Positions 51,567-61,031 of a stretch of 64,000 bases of DNA are shown piece after piece; within the stretch, counting starts at the first letter, position 1, and each line of letters begins with the position of its first letter. The notes beneath the pieces are model-generated. The model ran no database searches, was not told the origin of the DNA, and worked only from the letters and a program-made list of their open reading frames with translations. This DNA is from Terriglobia bacterium (GTDB lineage Bacteria > Acidobacteriota > Terriglobia > Terriglobales > Acidobacteriaceae), in assembly GCA_020073165.1 (NCBI GenBank), contig JAIQFP010000003.1, positions 62,001 through 126,000 of the forward strand. Direction: 5' to 3'. Both the position numbers and the translations under genes were made by a program.

Positions 51567-52391
51567 CTAGCCGCCCTCGTACACCAGGCTGAGCGCTTCG
51601 CCGAAAGAGATGCCACGCTCGCGAGACAGCGCCTCCGCTTCGCGCGCAACCTCGGCAGAGTCCGCATTCACTTTGATCACGTTGGTTTCGGTGAACTTCA
51701 CAGGATGCGCACGCTGCAACGCTTCACCGAAGGAGATGTCTTCGCTGCGCGCCGTCGCTGCGGCCGTCGTCGCGATATCGACTGACTTCGTGTCTACCTT
51801 GATCGAAGGGGTCTCCGTGAAGTGGCCCGCATGGGCTTCCTCGATCACCTGGCCCAGGGCTTCGCAAAAGGAAATGTTCTTCTCCGCCGCGCGGATCTCG
51901 GCTGCGCGGGCTCTCTCGATGGACTCAGGCGAAGCCTTCGTACCGCGGCCCTCGGTGAAGTTGATCGCGCTCCCGGCACATTCGATGGTGTCGAACTTCC
52001 CTTCCGAAAAGGTCACGTCCGCAAGACCCTTCACCGATGGAATGGCAGCTCCCAGAAAACCGACATGCCGCAGTGACAGCGGGCGCCCGTCCGCGCCGCG
52101 GTAGAAAGCGACCGATCGCTTCTTGAATCGCCCTTCTCCAAAGGCTTTCACAAACTCAGGTGTCACCTGTTTGAATTTTGCGAGCAGCGTGTCGCCGGCA
52201 CGCTTCAGCGACTCCACCCAGCCGTATGCCGGCGCATCGTCCTGCGGGTGTCCGATGACCAGTGGCGCCTCATGCTGCGCGGGGTTGTAGTTGTTCACCA
52301 GCACGTCCAGATCGGCCGGCGTGTAACGGCCCTTCTCGCCGTAATCCCCACTCCTGAAAATCTCGATCCAATCCCTCAATCCCGTCGCCAT
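51567..52391 (-). CDS. Mu gpI-like phage protease/scaffold protein
   Basis: 274 residues. The N-terminal 150 residues resemble the Mu I protein (DWIEIFRSGDYGEKGRYTPADLDVLVNNY, APLVIGHPQDDAPAYGWVESL), a prohead protease. The C-terminal 120 residues hold three copies of a short helix repeat built around ISF-[CG]-EAL, separated by 25-40 residues, which may be a scaffold-like oligomerisation region. It is the last gene before the element end and overlaps the portal gene by 16 bases. Confidence 0.75.
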   Translation of the reverse strand: MATGLRDWIEIFRSGDYGEKGRYTPADLDVLVNNYNPAQHEAPLVIGHPQDDAPAYGWVESLKRAGDTLLAKFKQVTPEFVKAFGEGRFKKRSVAFYRGADGRPLSLRHVGFLGAAIPSVKGLADVTFSEGKFDTIECAGSAINFTEGRGTKASPESIERARAAEIRAAEKNISFCEALGQVIEEAHAGHFTETPSIKVDTKSVDIATTAAATARSEDISFGEALQRAHPVKFTETNVIKVNADSAEVAREAEALSRERGISFGEALSLVYEGG

Positions 52392-53746
52392 CTCTGCATC
52401 CTCCTTAAGCCCGCCAGCATCTCTTCGTTCATTTGGGGATCACCGCAAAAGTTGGGCGCGGCGCCGCTCGGTGCCGGCTGCGGTGACCGCGGAGTGAGAA
52501 CGGTGTCGCCCTCTGCGGGCCGTGGCCTTCCATAAGCCTCCCGCAGATAGTTCTCGGTGAAGTCGAGGCCCATAGCCTGCAGCAACTCGTCGATCTTGAC
52601 GCGAATAGCCAGATCCTCGGAGGAGGCGGTATTGATCGACCAGCGCGGCATCGGCGCGTCCGGGCCGAAGTTCCACATCACCAGCCGACGCACCAACTGC
52701 CCGTTGACCACTGACTCCAGAGCCCGTGCCTGCTCCACCACTCGCTGATGGAACATTTCCTGATGCACCTGGCCTAGCGCGTAGCTGCCGGCGCCTTGTT
52801 CGCTGCCGTGGCTGGTGAGGGTCTCGCCCAGAATTGCGCGGGCGATCGCCAGTTCCATCCGCTGGACCAGGCGCTCGTACACGGCCGGGTTTTGCGAGCG
52901 CGCCGTGGTGAGCAGCGAGTCCACCATCTTGAAATTTTCCGGGACGGCGATCGCGATCTTCTCGACCAGGGCCTCGGCGGCCGCGAGAGCCTTTTTTTGC
53001 TCGTCGTCAGTCGCGCCCTGCGGGTACATCACTGCCGCCGTGCCCGGACCCTTTTCTGCGTACCGCAGCCAAAAACGGATTGCGTTGCGCTTGAACCATG
53101 AAGGCCAGAAGGCGCGCCGCAACAGCGGACTGCCGAAGCGGTTTCGCTTGCGCGGGTTGTAGCTGAAGATCAGGAACTTTTCTTCCGGCACCAGTTTGCC
53201 GCCGGCCTGGGCGGAAGGATAGCTGAGGAAGCGCAGCGGCCCCACCTGGGGCAGCATGCGCTGTTCACCAAAGCAGAAGAACTCCTGTGGGCAGTCGTGA
53301 ATGGAAGCTAGGCCAACTTCCCCGGCGGTGATCTCATAGTTGATCTCAGCGATCGCGAGGCCGTAGGCGGGCGCGTCGAGCAATGCACCTAAGACCTGGT
53401 GAAATCCTTTCAGGCCGTCGAACCGCTGCTGGATGAAGTCCGCAACGTTCTGCGCTTCTGCGCTGTCATCGGCCGGCGCAATCGAGCGCTCGCGGCCGAG
53501 CACTGCCAGCTTCAGCGTCGCCAGCAGGCCCCCGATGTCATCGTCTTTCTCTTCCAGGTCGGAGTAGTAGTCAAAAGCCTCGGGATAATTCCCGATCATG
53601 GCCTGCCAGATCCGCGTGGGCTCGGTGGTGCCGCCAAAGCCGCGAGCCAGGCCGAGCGTGCCCGCACCGTAGCTGAGCACCCGCAGCTCGTTCTCGTTGA
53701 CGATCTCGCCGGTTGGCGGTTTCGGAATTGTCACCGTCTCAACCAT
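52376..53746 (-). CDS. Mu gp29-like portal protein (DUF935 family)
   Basis: 456 residues. The family pattern includes RIWQAMIGNYPEAFDYYSDLEEKDDDIGGLLATLKLAVLG, broken here into its conserved parts, then EKGPGTAAVMYPQG, AIARAILGETLTS and GSYALGQVHQEMFHQRV. DUF935 proteins are the portal proteins of Mu-like phages (DNA entry vertex). The C-terminal 30 residues look degenerate. Its product normally acts with the terminase, for which no gene is visible. Confidence 0.8.
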   Translation of the reverse strand: MVETVTIPKPPTGEIVNENELRVLSYGAGTLGLARGFGGTTEPTRIWQAMIGNYPEAFDYYSDLEEKDDDIGGLLATLKLAVLGRERSIAPADDSAEAQNVADFIQQRFDGLKGFHQVLGALLDAPAYGLAIAEINYEITAGEVGLASIHDCPQEFFCFGEQRMLPQVGPLRFLSYPSAQAGGKLVPEEKFLIFSYNPRKRNRFGSPLLRRAFWPSWFKRNAIRFWLRYAEKGPGTAAVMYPQGATDDEQKKALAAAEALVEKIAIAVPENFKMVDSLLTTARSQNPAVYERLVQRMELAIARAILGETLTSHGSEQGAGSYALGQVHQEMFHQRVVEQARALESVVNGQLVRRLVMWNFGPDAPMPRWSINTASSEDLAIRVKIDELLQAMGLDFTENYLREAYGRPRPAEGDTVLTPRSPQPAPSGAAPNFCGDPQMNEEMLAGLRRMQRWRRD

Positions 53747-53850
53747 TGCGCCTCAAAATCTCTTTTTCAAAAGGGGGCGCTTCGCCAGCCGCCCCCTCCT
53801 TCGAGGACCGGGAAGGCCCATGTCGCCGCCCCGGCGGAGGAAACATCTCT

Positions 53851-54528
53851 TCATGCCGCGGTGGCAGGCTCAGCTTCAGAAGCCGGGCTCTCCTCCAGCA
53901 GGCATTTCTTGATCTTCGCTGCAACTGCGTCGAAGAGCTTGGAATCCCATTCCGCCCACCCCAGGAAATTAACGTCGTGTTGAATCATCCCATCGAGCCG
54001 AAAGCCGTCACTGGCCTTCTGGCCAAGGGCTTTCAGCGCGTGACTCATAGCCGACCTTGACAGCCTGGAGTAGTCGGGGAACGTCGATTCGAGCGCTCTC
54101 AGTACAGCACACAGGTCGATGCTGGCCTGGTCAGCCTCCTGGACGGAGCGCACAAAGGCAGCGGCCTTTGCCGAGATCTCCTTTCCCAGCGCGGCACGCC
54201 GTGCGCACAATTTTTGCGCGTTTCTGATGCGGGCGACCTTCTGTTCCTTGGTCTGTCTCTCGCGCAGACCGCTCAGTCTCGCTTCGAGACCCGTGAGCGC
54301 GAAGCCCAGATCGGCTGCCAGTTGGCGGGCCGCGTTGGCTTCGCCGGCCAGGCGCTCCACTTCGGCCTGTGCGCCGGCATCATCTTCACCAACCGCCTTC
54401 ACCAGCAATTCGCGCCGCCGCTTTTCCGCCTGCTCCGCCTGGCGTTCCACTTCCTTCCTTCGTGCGTCTATCTCGCTGCACTTGGCGCTCACGCTGGCGA
54501 TCTGTTCTTCGATTGAAACGGTCTTCAT
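53851..54528 (-). CDS. Coiled-coil phage protein of unknown function
   Basis: 225 residues. Residues 10-110 are a charged coiled coil (KEVERQAEQAEKRRRELL and similar heptads), followed by about 100 residues of mixed fold with SAMSHALKALGQKASDGF. I do not recognise the family. It lies in the structural gene run between tail tube and portal genes and may be a scaffold, tail or chaperone-like protein (inference). Confidence 0.55.
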   Translation of the reverse strand: MKTVSIEEQIASVSAKCSEIDARRKEVERQAEQAEKRRRELLVKAVGEDDAGAQAEVERLAGEANAARQLAADLGFALTGLEARLSGLRERQTKEQKVARIRNAQKLCARRAALGKEISAKAAAFVRSVQEADQASIDLCAVLRALESTFPDYSRLSRSAMSHALKALGQKASDGFRLDGMIQHDVNFLGWAEWDSKLFDAVAAKIKKCLLEESPASEAEPATAA

Positions 54529-54560
54529 TGTTTCCTCCCTCGATTTTCCCCGGCTCGTCG

Positions 54561-55571
54561 CTATGCGCCCGCCACCAGATACGCGGGCACGTTGTTTTTG
54601 GCCGTGACCTGCACGATCTCGGTGTTGGCCTTCTTGATCAGCGAGTCTTCATTCGACTCCACCTGGATGACGACGTCGTTGGTGTCGGTGGCCGGTTGCG
54701 CCGCCGAAAGATAGATTGACGGAAACAGGAAATCCAGTTCGCAATCCGCTGCGGTCGCGATGTTGATCTGGACCTCGGTTTCGGTGTCGCCGAGAAAGCG
54801 GGTGACCAGGTCATCCGTCTCTTTGGCGGCAATGGTCATGGCCAGCTTGCAGGACGGATGCCCGATCTGCAGCCGCGTGCCGTACAGTACGCTGCCCGGC
54901 CCTTTGAACGGCGTAATGTCCTGGGTCAGCGTCACCGTCCAGCTCAGCACGCGGTCGGGATCGATCGCGGTGGCTGCGCCGGGATTGCCGATCGAAAATG
55001 CCGCATCGGAAGCCAGCAACTGTTTGATCGTGGGCAGCGCCGGCATGTTGGCGATAGCGCCGTCCGTCGCCTTGCCACTGCCAATCATGTCGAGGCGGGC
55101 CTGCACCACGCCGCGGCCGCTGCCGGAGAATTCGGCCACGTTGATGCCCACGTCGATGAACTTGCGTTTCAGCGGGTCGGAGTCTTCCGAATAAATCGTG
55201 GTGGCCAGCGCGTTGCCGGTGGTTTGCTGGAACTTGATGGTGTGGGTGTACGGACTGGCCTGGCCGGCATCGGTGACCAGTCCCATCAGGAACGCCGGAA
55301 TCCAGCCCAGCAAAAAGTCGTCCACATCGAGGGTGATGGAGAAAGCCACGTCCTGGTCGGTGGCCACGCGGTAAGTGGGGAAATCGTGGCCTTTGCCCGT
55401 CTTGTCGCGATCGCTGCGATACTGCCGGGTGAGCGCCACATAGGCGCCGGGATCGAATTCCAGGCGGTGCGTCAGGTCAGCATCGATCAGCGCAGTCCCA
55501 AAGGCGCTCTGCTGCTTCGGGCTGATCACCAGATTGCGCTTCTTGTAGACGTTCTGCAGGTTCCAGGCCAT
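54561..55571 (-). CDS. Phage tail tube-like protein
   Basis: 336 residues from ATG 55571. It begins MAWNLQNVYKKRNLVISP and has the beta-rich, low-Cys composition of tail tube proteins with the pattern PTYRVATDQDVAFSITLDVDDFLLGWIPAFLMG. Repeated beta sandwich features occur in the C-terminal half (residues 200-330). Assignment to the tail tube family is based on these patterns and its place in the phage gene set. A longer frame to 55682 adds a sequence unlike the family. Confidence 0.6.
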   Translation of the reverse strand: MAWNLQNVYKKRNLVISPKQQSAFGTALIDADLTHRLEFDPGAYVALTRQYRSDRDKTGKGHDFPTYRVATDQDVAFSITLDVDDFLLGWIPAFLMGLVTDAGQASPYTHTIKFQQTTGNALATTIYSEDSDPLKRKFIDVGINVAEFSGSGRGVVQARLDMIGSGKATDGAIANMPALPTIKQLLASDAAFSIGNPGAATAIDPDRVLSWTVTLTQDITPFKGPGSVLYGTRLQIGHPSCKLAMTIAAKETDDLVTRFLGDTETEVQINIATAADCELDFLFPSIYLSAAQPATDTNDVVIQVESNEDSLIKKANTEIVQVTAKNNVPAYLVAGA

Positions 55572-55579
55572 GGTTTTTC

Positions 55580-56083
55580 TTAGGCGCTCCCCTCGTCGCT
55601 GTTGCGGGCCACAATCGAGACCTCGCCGTTTTCCAGCGGCACCGAAAGCCATCTCGGTGGCAGCCAGTTTTGTGTGGTGCAAGCCATGTCGGTTTCCAGT
55701 TGATTCAGCACGGCCGGACCCGCTGTGCCTGCCTCAGTTGCATTCACTTCCAGGCAGGCCTGGCAAAGGTCATGCTCTGCAACGGCATCGGCTGCGCCAC
55801 AATTCCGGCAGCGCGCTCGACGCGAAAAGGAAGTGACCAAGCACAGCGCACACCATGACGTCGCGCCAACGCACAACGCGACGATCCCCAGGACTAGCAG
55901 CGGTGGCCCCGCCAGAAGCAAACGCAGGACTCTTATCAGGTTCGATTTCCCCTGCCCTCCGCAACGGTGCGAACAATAAAAAGCCAGCCCCGCGATCGAG
56001 ACCGCGAAGATGGTCGCGAGGAAAAGTGGCGCGACGATCAGCAACTTGAGCGGCCCGGACTTCATGTCGCGCAGCAGCTTCAT
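55580..56083 (-). CDS. Small membrane protein with a zinc-ribbon-like segment
   Basis: 167 residues. Two membrane helices (about 11-35 and 50-78) are followed by CRNCGAAD...CQACLE, two CxxC pairs as in a zinc ribbon, and then a 60-residue soluble tail. It overlaps the tape-measure gene stop (ATGA), so it is translationally coupled. The family is not known to me. It may be a holin-like or tail-associated protein (speculation). Confidence 0.45.
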   Translation of the reverse strand: MKLLRDMKSGPLKLLIVAPLFLATIFAVSIAGLAFYCSHRCGGQGKSNLIRVLRLLLAGPPLLVLGIVALCVGATSWCALCLVTSFSRRARCRNCGAADAVAEHDLCQACLEVNATEAGTAGPAVLNQLETDMACTTQNWLPPRWLSVPLENGEVSIVARNSDEGSA

Positions 56084-58767
56084 ACAACACCCTCTCCCGT
56101 GTAAGCCAGGTCATCCAGCCGCAACCCGGCTTTGATCTCCTTCGCCCCGCCCTTCCTCATCCAGGCCCTGAAGCTAAGCGCGTCGATGGCATGGATGTGG
56201 ATGTGGAACTCGCCGGACGGACGGCCATGGTTGATGGCTTCGAGCTGCGCCCGGTTCTGTCGCGTGGCCTGAGGATTGATTACGTACTCACCGTCCTCCA
56301 GGATGGCCAGCCCCTTGCGTGCGGAGCCGCCCAGCGTGAAGAGACCCCCGGTCTGGAACTCCGGAGCCCCAAAGATCTGCGCGCCGCGGCTGGTGCGGTC
56401 CTTGTCGATTCCCTCAATTTGCTTGTGAATCTTCGTCGCCCGCGCCGGGATGGTCTGCCAATAGATCAGCCGCCCCGAGTGGCCGATCTGGTTCATCTCC
56501 GCCCACGCCTGCTTCTCCAAGTCGTCGAGCTGCTGGTAGGCCGTGGCCGCGTCTTCCTGATAGTTCTCATAGGCCAGCAGGGTCTGGTGCATCGCCGGGT
56601 AGTACTTGCCCAGCACCAGGTCCCAAGCCTGCTTCTCCCGCGCGCGCCGCCCGAACACGCCACCGAAAATGCCGGCAATCCCGCCGATGATCGCTCCGAT
56701 GACAGTCCCGATCCCAGGCAGGATGGCTGTGCCCGCCAGCGCACCGCCAGCAGCACCCGTAATCCCCCCCAGCACAGGGCTAGCATATTGGTAGCCCAGG
56801 CCGATGCCGGTGATTCCGAGTTCGAGGCCGAGCATCCCCAGAATGCCGCCGGAGAAAAACTTCCCACCGATGGTGATGCCGTGCGTGAAAATCTTGGCGA
56901 TGGCCTTTTGCAGCAGCGACCCGAGCAGCGTTTGCGCCACAAATCCCTGTGCCTTTTGCTGCGCAGCCACCCCAGCCGTCCCAACCCCGGCAGAAAGCGT
57001 GGCCGCCGCCGCTGGCGCGACCGCCGCCAGTCCGCCTGCACCGGGAATGGAAAGACCGGCGAGCGCGCCGAATAGTCCTCCGCCGTTGGCACCTGCCGCC
57101 GGCGCCGCGTTGCCGGTCAGCCCAGGAATTGTGCCGCCGCTGACCGCTCCTCCCGCGCTACTGCTTCCGCCGCCGATGCCGAACAGGCTGCCCAGCAGCG
57201 ATCCCAGCAAACCGCCGCCGCCGATGCCGGCAGAGGCGCTGCGGATGGAATTCATGGAAAGCAGCCACTCCGCAACGATCTGGAAGAAGAACTTCTTGAT
57301 CTCCGACAGGATGCGCTGCCCAATGTTCCCGCTGGTGATGTCGTCAAACACCGACTCCAGCTCCCCGGCGAGTTCGTCGCGCATCTGGCGGTTTTCATCC
57401 AGGATGCGGGAGTTGGTTTCACTCCAGATGGCCTCGCGGCGGAACTGGGCATCGGCTTCGGTGATCTGATGATCGGCAAGCAAACGGTCGATCTCCCGCA
57501 TGCGGTCCTGATAGTCATTCACAATCTGCGCGGAAGCTCTCAGCCAGGGCGGAACCGATGCGGCAGCCGCCTGCTCCTCAATCTGCGTCGTCTGATCGGC
57601 GGCAGACTGCAAGGCGCGGTTGGTTTCCACCGTTTGAAGATTTCTCAGCGCATCCACAGCTTCATCCAGGGAGTGTTGCGCCGCGCGACGCATCGGGTCA
57701 GTGGCGTCGAGGTTGCCGAATTGTCTCTGGAAATCGACCCTGAGCTTCAGAATCTGCTGGCTCGTCCGCTCGGCAATCTGGTCGATGCCAGTGGCCGCCG
57801 CTAGTGTGGCCTCATTGGCTTGCTGCTCGACCTGCCGGCTGAAGTCTTCCTCCAACTTATAGATTTCGCGATTCGCGATGTCATGCTGTAGAACCCTTTG
57901 CTTTTCCGCATCGGCCTGGGTCAGCACTCCCCGCTTTTCGAGCACGTCGATCTGATTTATGGCCTCTCTCTCTTTTTCCAAAGCCGCGGCTGAGCCTTCG
58001 AGTCCAATGCTGGCACGCTGGTTTTCGAGTTGCCGGATCTCGTCCAGGTTCTTGCGACGCAAGGCCACGATCTGGGCATTCGTCGCCCTCTCCTGCGCGA
58101 GGCGAACTTCTCCAACGGTTGCGAGGATTAATTTGGCGGCGTCGGCATATTCCTGTGTGCCGTAGTCGAACTTTTTTCCGGCGGCGTCGAGTTGTTGCTG
58201 CTGCAACCTGGTCAGGTCCTGGAGTTGAATCTGCGCCTGCGCCTTGAGCGCACCGTAGCCCTCTTTCCCCGCAGTGGCCGCAGTTTTTTGGAACTGCAGC
58301 AGTTGATCTTCCAGCGGCTTCAGGAAGGATTGCTCCTCGGCGATTTTGCGCGCCTGGGAGAAATCGACCGTTGAGCCAGTGACCCAACCCACCACATTCT
58401 CTTCAAACTCAAAAACCGCTTCGAGCGCATGGACCGCGGTGGTCTTCAAGTCTTCCAAATGATTCACCGCCTCCACCACGGCCGCGCCCAGAGCTACCAC
58501 CACGCCCACCTTAAATGCAGCGCTCAGCGCGTCCGACACGCCCGGCAGCTTGCTCAGCAATTTCTCCAGGCTGCGCGGCATCGTAATTCCGAGGGTTTGC
58601 GCCATCAGCAGTTCGGTGTCATGCGCGCGTTCCTGGTCGCGGCTCATGCGCGCGAAGACGGCGGAACCTTTCTGTCCGGCAGCATCGAGCCCCGCGCCGA
58701 TCCCCTGCAGGCCATGGACCATGCCCGACTCATCCAGCCGGACCTCGATTTCTAGCGCTGTCGCCAT
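56080..58767 (-). CDS. Phage tail tape-measure protein
   Basis: 895 residues from ATG 58767. Typical tape-measure layout: N-terminal segment of about 100 residues, long helical coiled-coil regions (150-500), and a Gly/Ala-rich hydrophobic centre (about 520-730) with many GxxG and AxxA runs. The C-terminal part has a conserved ILEDGEYVINPQATRQNRAQLEAIN segment, broken here by neighbouring charged residues, which is frequent in tape-measure proteins. It sets tail length and is ejected during infection. Confidence 0.8.
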   Translation of the reverse strand: MATALEIEVRLDESGMVHGLQGIGAGLDAAGQKGSAVFARMSRDQERAHDTELLMAQTLGITMPRSLEKLLSKLPGVSDALSAAFKVGVVVALGAAVVEAVNHLEDLKTTAVHALEAVFEFEENVVGWVTGSTVDFSQARKIAEEQSFLKPLEDQLLQFQKTAATAGKEGYGALKAQAQIQLQDLTRLQQQQLDAAGKKFDYGTQEYADAAKLILATVGEVRLAQERATNAQIVALRRKNLDEIRQLENQRASIGLEGSAAALEKEREAINQIDVLEKRGVLTQADAEKQRVLQHDIANREIYKLEEDFSRQVEQQANEATLAAATGIDQIAERTSQQILKLRVDFQRQFGNLDATDPMRRAAQHSLDEAVDALRNLQTVETNRALQSAADQTTQIEEQAAAASVPPWLRASAQIVNDYQDRMREIDRLLADHQITEADAQFRREAIWSETNSRILDENRQMRDELAGELESVFDDITSGNIGQRILSEIKKFFFQIVAEWLLSMNSIRSASAGIGGGGLLGSLLGSLFGIGGGSSSAGGAVSGGTIPGLTGNAAPAAGANGGGLFGALAGLSIPGAGGLAAVAPAAAATLSAGVGTAGVAAQQKAQGFVAQTLLGSLLQKAIAKIFTHGITIGGKFFSGGILGMLGLELGITGIGLGYQYASPVLGGITGAAGGALAGTAILPGIGTVIGAIIGGIAGIFGGVFGRRAREKQAWDLVLGKYYPAMHQTLLAYENYQEDAATAYQQLDDLEKQAWAEMNQIGHSGRLIYWQTIPARATKIHKQIEGIDKDRTSRGAQIFGAPEFQTGGLFTLGGSARKGLAILEDGEYVINPQATRQNRAQLEAINHGRPSGEFHIHIHAIDALSFRAWMRKGGAKEIKAGLRLDDLAYTGEGVV

Positions 58768-58991
58768 GGTGCGGGGATGTGGTCTCCTTGATAGATGTGA
58801 CAGTTGCACGGCTCAGCCAGGATCGAATTGCGGCGGCGTTTCAGCCGCGCGACTTCGGTCCCGCACTTCGGACAATGGCGATCCCTGCCTTCCAGGAGGG
58901 CAGATAAGCGTTGCATGAAAACCTGAAGCTCTCGCTCCCGCGCCTCTTCGGTTTCAGCATGCGAGACAAAATTGACCACTACTCTGCTCAC
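58752..58991 (-). CDS. Small phage protein with zinc-binding cysteines
   Basis: 79 residues from GTG 58991, with GGAGG seven bases before the codon; the longer frame to 59237 has no such site. It begins VSRVVVNFVSHAETEEARER, continues with a helix and has CPKCGTE and later CNCHIY, four cysteines placed as in a small zinc knuckle. Overlaps the tape-measure gene by 16 bases. Function unknown. Confidence 0.5.
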   Translation of the reverse strand: MSRVVVNFVSHAETEEARERELQVFMQRLSALLEGRDRHCPKCGTEVARLKRRRNSILAEPCNCHIYQGDHIPAPWRQR

Positions 58992-59121
58992 CGTTGAACC
59001 TCCACCGCGCCATGTGCGGCACGCCTTCTGACGGGCGACTGAGCTTAGACTTGTCGAGTTTGCTTGGCGCTGTTGGGCCATCACAGGATCTCCTCGGGGG
59101 ATGCAGCGCGGCAGGACCGGA

Positions 59122-59370
59122 TTACGGGCGACCGACCTTGCGGTACGGCCCGCGGGTTTGGCCGGTGTTGGCGAGACGGCGGTCGCGGAATGCGCGGAGC
59201 GAAGCAGTCGAGACGCGCCAGTTCGCTCGATCTGCATAACGTATCGCCGTGATTTCGCCTGATTCGATGGCCCGGTAGACCGTCCTGCGGCACACGCACA
59301 CGGGATCGAGGATGCGCAGCGCCGCGGTCACGGTCACCAGTTCTTCTTGATTGCTCTGGCCCGGCATCAT
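59122..59370 (-). CDS. Excisionase-like helix-turn-helix protein
   Basis: 82 residues. The pattern TAALRILDPVCVCRRTVYRAIESGEITA, with following IRYADRANWRVSTASLRAFRDRR, is that of excisionase/MerR-type winged helix proteins that bind DNA by a recognition helix. The C-terminal tail RGPYRKVGRP is basic and AT-hook-like. It may control element transposition or structural gene expression (inference). Confidence 0.6.
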   Translation of the reverse strand: MMPGQSNQEELVTVTAALRILDPVCVCRRTVYRAIESGEITAIRYADRANWRVSTASLRAFRDRRLANTGQTRGPYRKVGRP

Positions 59371-59556
59371 TTGAAGGAAGGGACGACTTCATCTTATCGG
59401 GGAGGAAGCAACTCAGCGATTGACTGGCGAGGTACGCCAGCCGTTGCTGGGTGTTGGCCGTGGAATTTGGCGCGCTTGGGTGCTTTGGTCGATTTGGTCG
59501 GAACTGCTCAGAAGGCGATTGCGATTGCCTCGGTTGATTCCGCATACCCGCCGCCT
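59371..59556. other. Phage intergenic gap
   Basis: 186 bases between the excisionase-like gene and the repressor gene, on the minus strand. No gene is seen; it probably holds the promoter of the structural operon. Confidence 0.4.
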
Positions 59557-60510
59557 TCATTTTTTTCCTCGACGGGCCGTGCTCCGTTTTCGCAGGCGTC
59601 GGCCTTTCTCGCCTTTGTGCACGCTCCCCAATGGAGCGGCCGCAGTGACCGTGCATACAACGCGGCCCAAGATGCGCCAGGAGGGATCTTCTTTGGTCCC
59701 AACCCTGATGGGAATGACGGCATCCCGCCACGCCGACAACATCGGGCTGATCCCCGTGTATGCTGTGCCGGCCTCGTTCGGGATGTACATGTCCATTTGC
59801 AGGGCGACCTGCAGGTCGGGCATCTCGGCTCGCGTGAGCACAGCAACGCGCGTTTGCTCGCCCACCACGTACAGATGGCGGACATATATGCCCGAGCGAA
59901 ACGCTTTTCCCGAACCCGTGTTGAAAGCTACCACCTTGGACCCGTGCAGGAGGTCTGCGTCTGTCTCGGATGAGTCCACGGCAACAAATTCGGTACTGGT
60001 AGAGTCCCCGACTACGTCCTCGCGAGGAACCCTCAAACAAGTGGTTTTCTCAGCATTCGGAACAAACGCGGAGGGTATGGGCAACAGCATCTCGACATCG
60101 CTGGGTGGCGCCAGCGAAGGCATGCCGACATACCCAATGTCCCTGAGTACTGGAAGGTGAACAGCGTCGCCGACCGGTGCTGAGGGCCGTTCTCTCAGGA
60201 GACTCTTGAAGTTCGGAACCGTTGTCTCGATCGTCCGCTGGGTTACTCCCGCTTGCAGAAGAAACCAGAGCGGATCTTGTCCAGACTCCGCAGCGAAGTT
60301 GGCCAGTTTGACGTAGCTCTCCGAGGATGGTTCTTTGTTCCTTTGGCCGGTCTCCCAGTAGTAGACCATGACATCACTGAGGTTCAGTCTCCTGGAAAAA
60401 GCGGCGCGATTCAGCCCCACAGCCGTCCGCAGAGTGATGATCTTGGAGGGCCACCCGCCGGTATTGATGACCTCGGTCCCCGGTTTTTTTGTGGTTGACT
60501 TCTTAACCAT
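59557..60510 (-). CDS. CI-like phage repressor (HTH plus S24-like C-terminal domain)
   Basis: 317 residues. An N-terminal XRE-type helix-turn-helix (IITLRTAVGLNRAAFSRRLN, LSDVMVYYWETGQR) is followed by a linker and a C-terminal domain like LexA/CI proteins. A GDST in DVVGDSTSTEFVAVDS may be the S24 serine region and is followed by HGSKVVAFNTGSGK; the catalytic Lys is not certain, so autocleavage is unproven. It is divergent from the regulator and transposase genes, as repressors in Mu-like phages. Confidence 0.75.
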   Translation of the reverse strand: MVKKSTTKKPGTEVINTGGWPSKIITLRTAVGLNRAAFSRRLNLSDVMVYYWETGQRNKEPSSESYVKLANFAAESGQDPLWFLLQAGVTQRTIETTVPNFKSLLRERPSAPVGDAVHLPVLRDIGYVGMPSLAPPSDVEMLLPIPSAFVPNAEKTTCLRVPREDVVGDSTSTEFVAVDSSETDADLLHGSKVVAFNTGSGKAFRSGIYVRHLYVVGEQTRVAVLTRAEMPDLQVALQMDMYIPNEAGTAYTGISPMLSAWRDAVIPIRVGTKEDPSWRILGRVVCTVTAAAPLGSVHKGEKGRRLRKRSTARRGKK

Positions 60511-60587
60511 AGTTAGTGCCTAATGTAGTTAGCATTTGGCTAGTTGCTGTTGGACCACAGCCAGTTTACGATTTGGACTCTATCCCA
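60511..60587. promoter_or_regulatory. Operator/promoter region between repressor and transposition genes
   Basis: A 77-base AT-richer stretch with repeated TAGTTAG-type units: ATAGTTAGTG, AATGTAGTTAGCATT and CTAGTTGC. The second unit has ATG..CAT symmetry. Such repeated half-sites fit operators for the CI-like repressor that control both divergent transcripts. Confidence 0.45.
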
Positions 60588-61031
60588 ATGAGCGCCGCGC
60601 GCGCAATACCGGAGATCGGCCGGGATTCAGGGGAGAACCATTCTGGGTACGGGGCCGTTGCTCCACTGACGGTGGCATCCGACATCGACTCGGCAATCCG
60701 TTGCCTTCTCGCGGAATCGATCAGGCGCTGTCCCAAGAGTCGCGAGCAAATTGCAGAGCAGATGTCTGCCCTGACGGGACAGGGCATAACAAAGGTGATG
60801 CTCAACGACTACGTCGCCAGGTCGAAGAGCGCCCGCTTTCCCGCAGTGTTCGTGATGGCTTTCTGCGCCGTGGTCGGCGATGATCGCCTTCAGCGCTTCT
60901 TGCTGGATCGTCGGTTGCGCAACCTGCTGGAGCTTGGCGAGCACAGCGTAGAAGTGAATCGATTGCGCGGAGAAATTGCGGAAAGCGCCACGGCGAGGCA
61001 GCGCAAGCCCAAGGTGAAGAAGGCGTCATGA
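60588..61031 (+). CDS. Mu-like phage regulatory protein, HTH-like
   Basis: 147 residues from ATG 60588; a longer frame from 60516 runs through the operator region and is not used. The central part (IRRCPKSREQIAEQMSALTG, KVMLNDYVARSKSARFPAVF, FCAVVGDDRLQRFLL) matches a small regulatory protein encoded directly before the transposase gene of Mu-like phages. Stop overlaps the transposase start (ATGA). Confidence 0.7.
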   Translation: MSAARAIPEIGRDSGENHSGYGAVAPLTVASDIDSAIRCLLAESIRRCPKSREQIAEQMSALTGQGITKVMLNDYVARSKSARFPAVFVMAFCAVVGDDRLQRFLLDRRLRNLLELGEHSVEVNRLRGEIAESATARQRKPKVKKAS

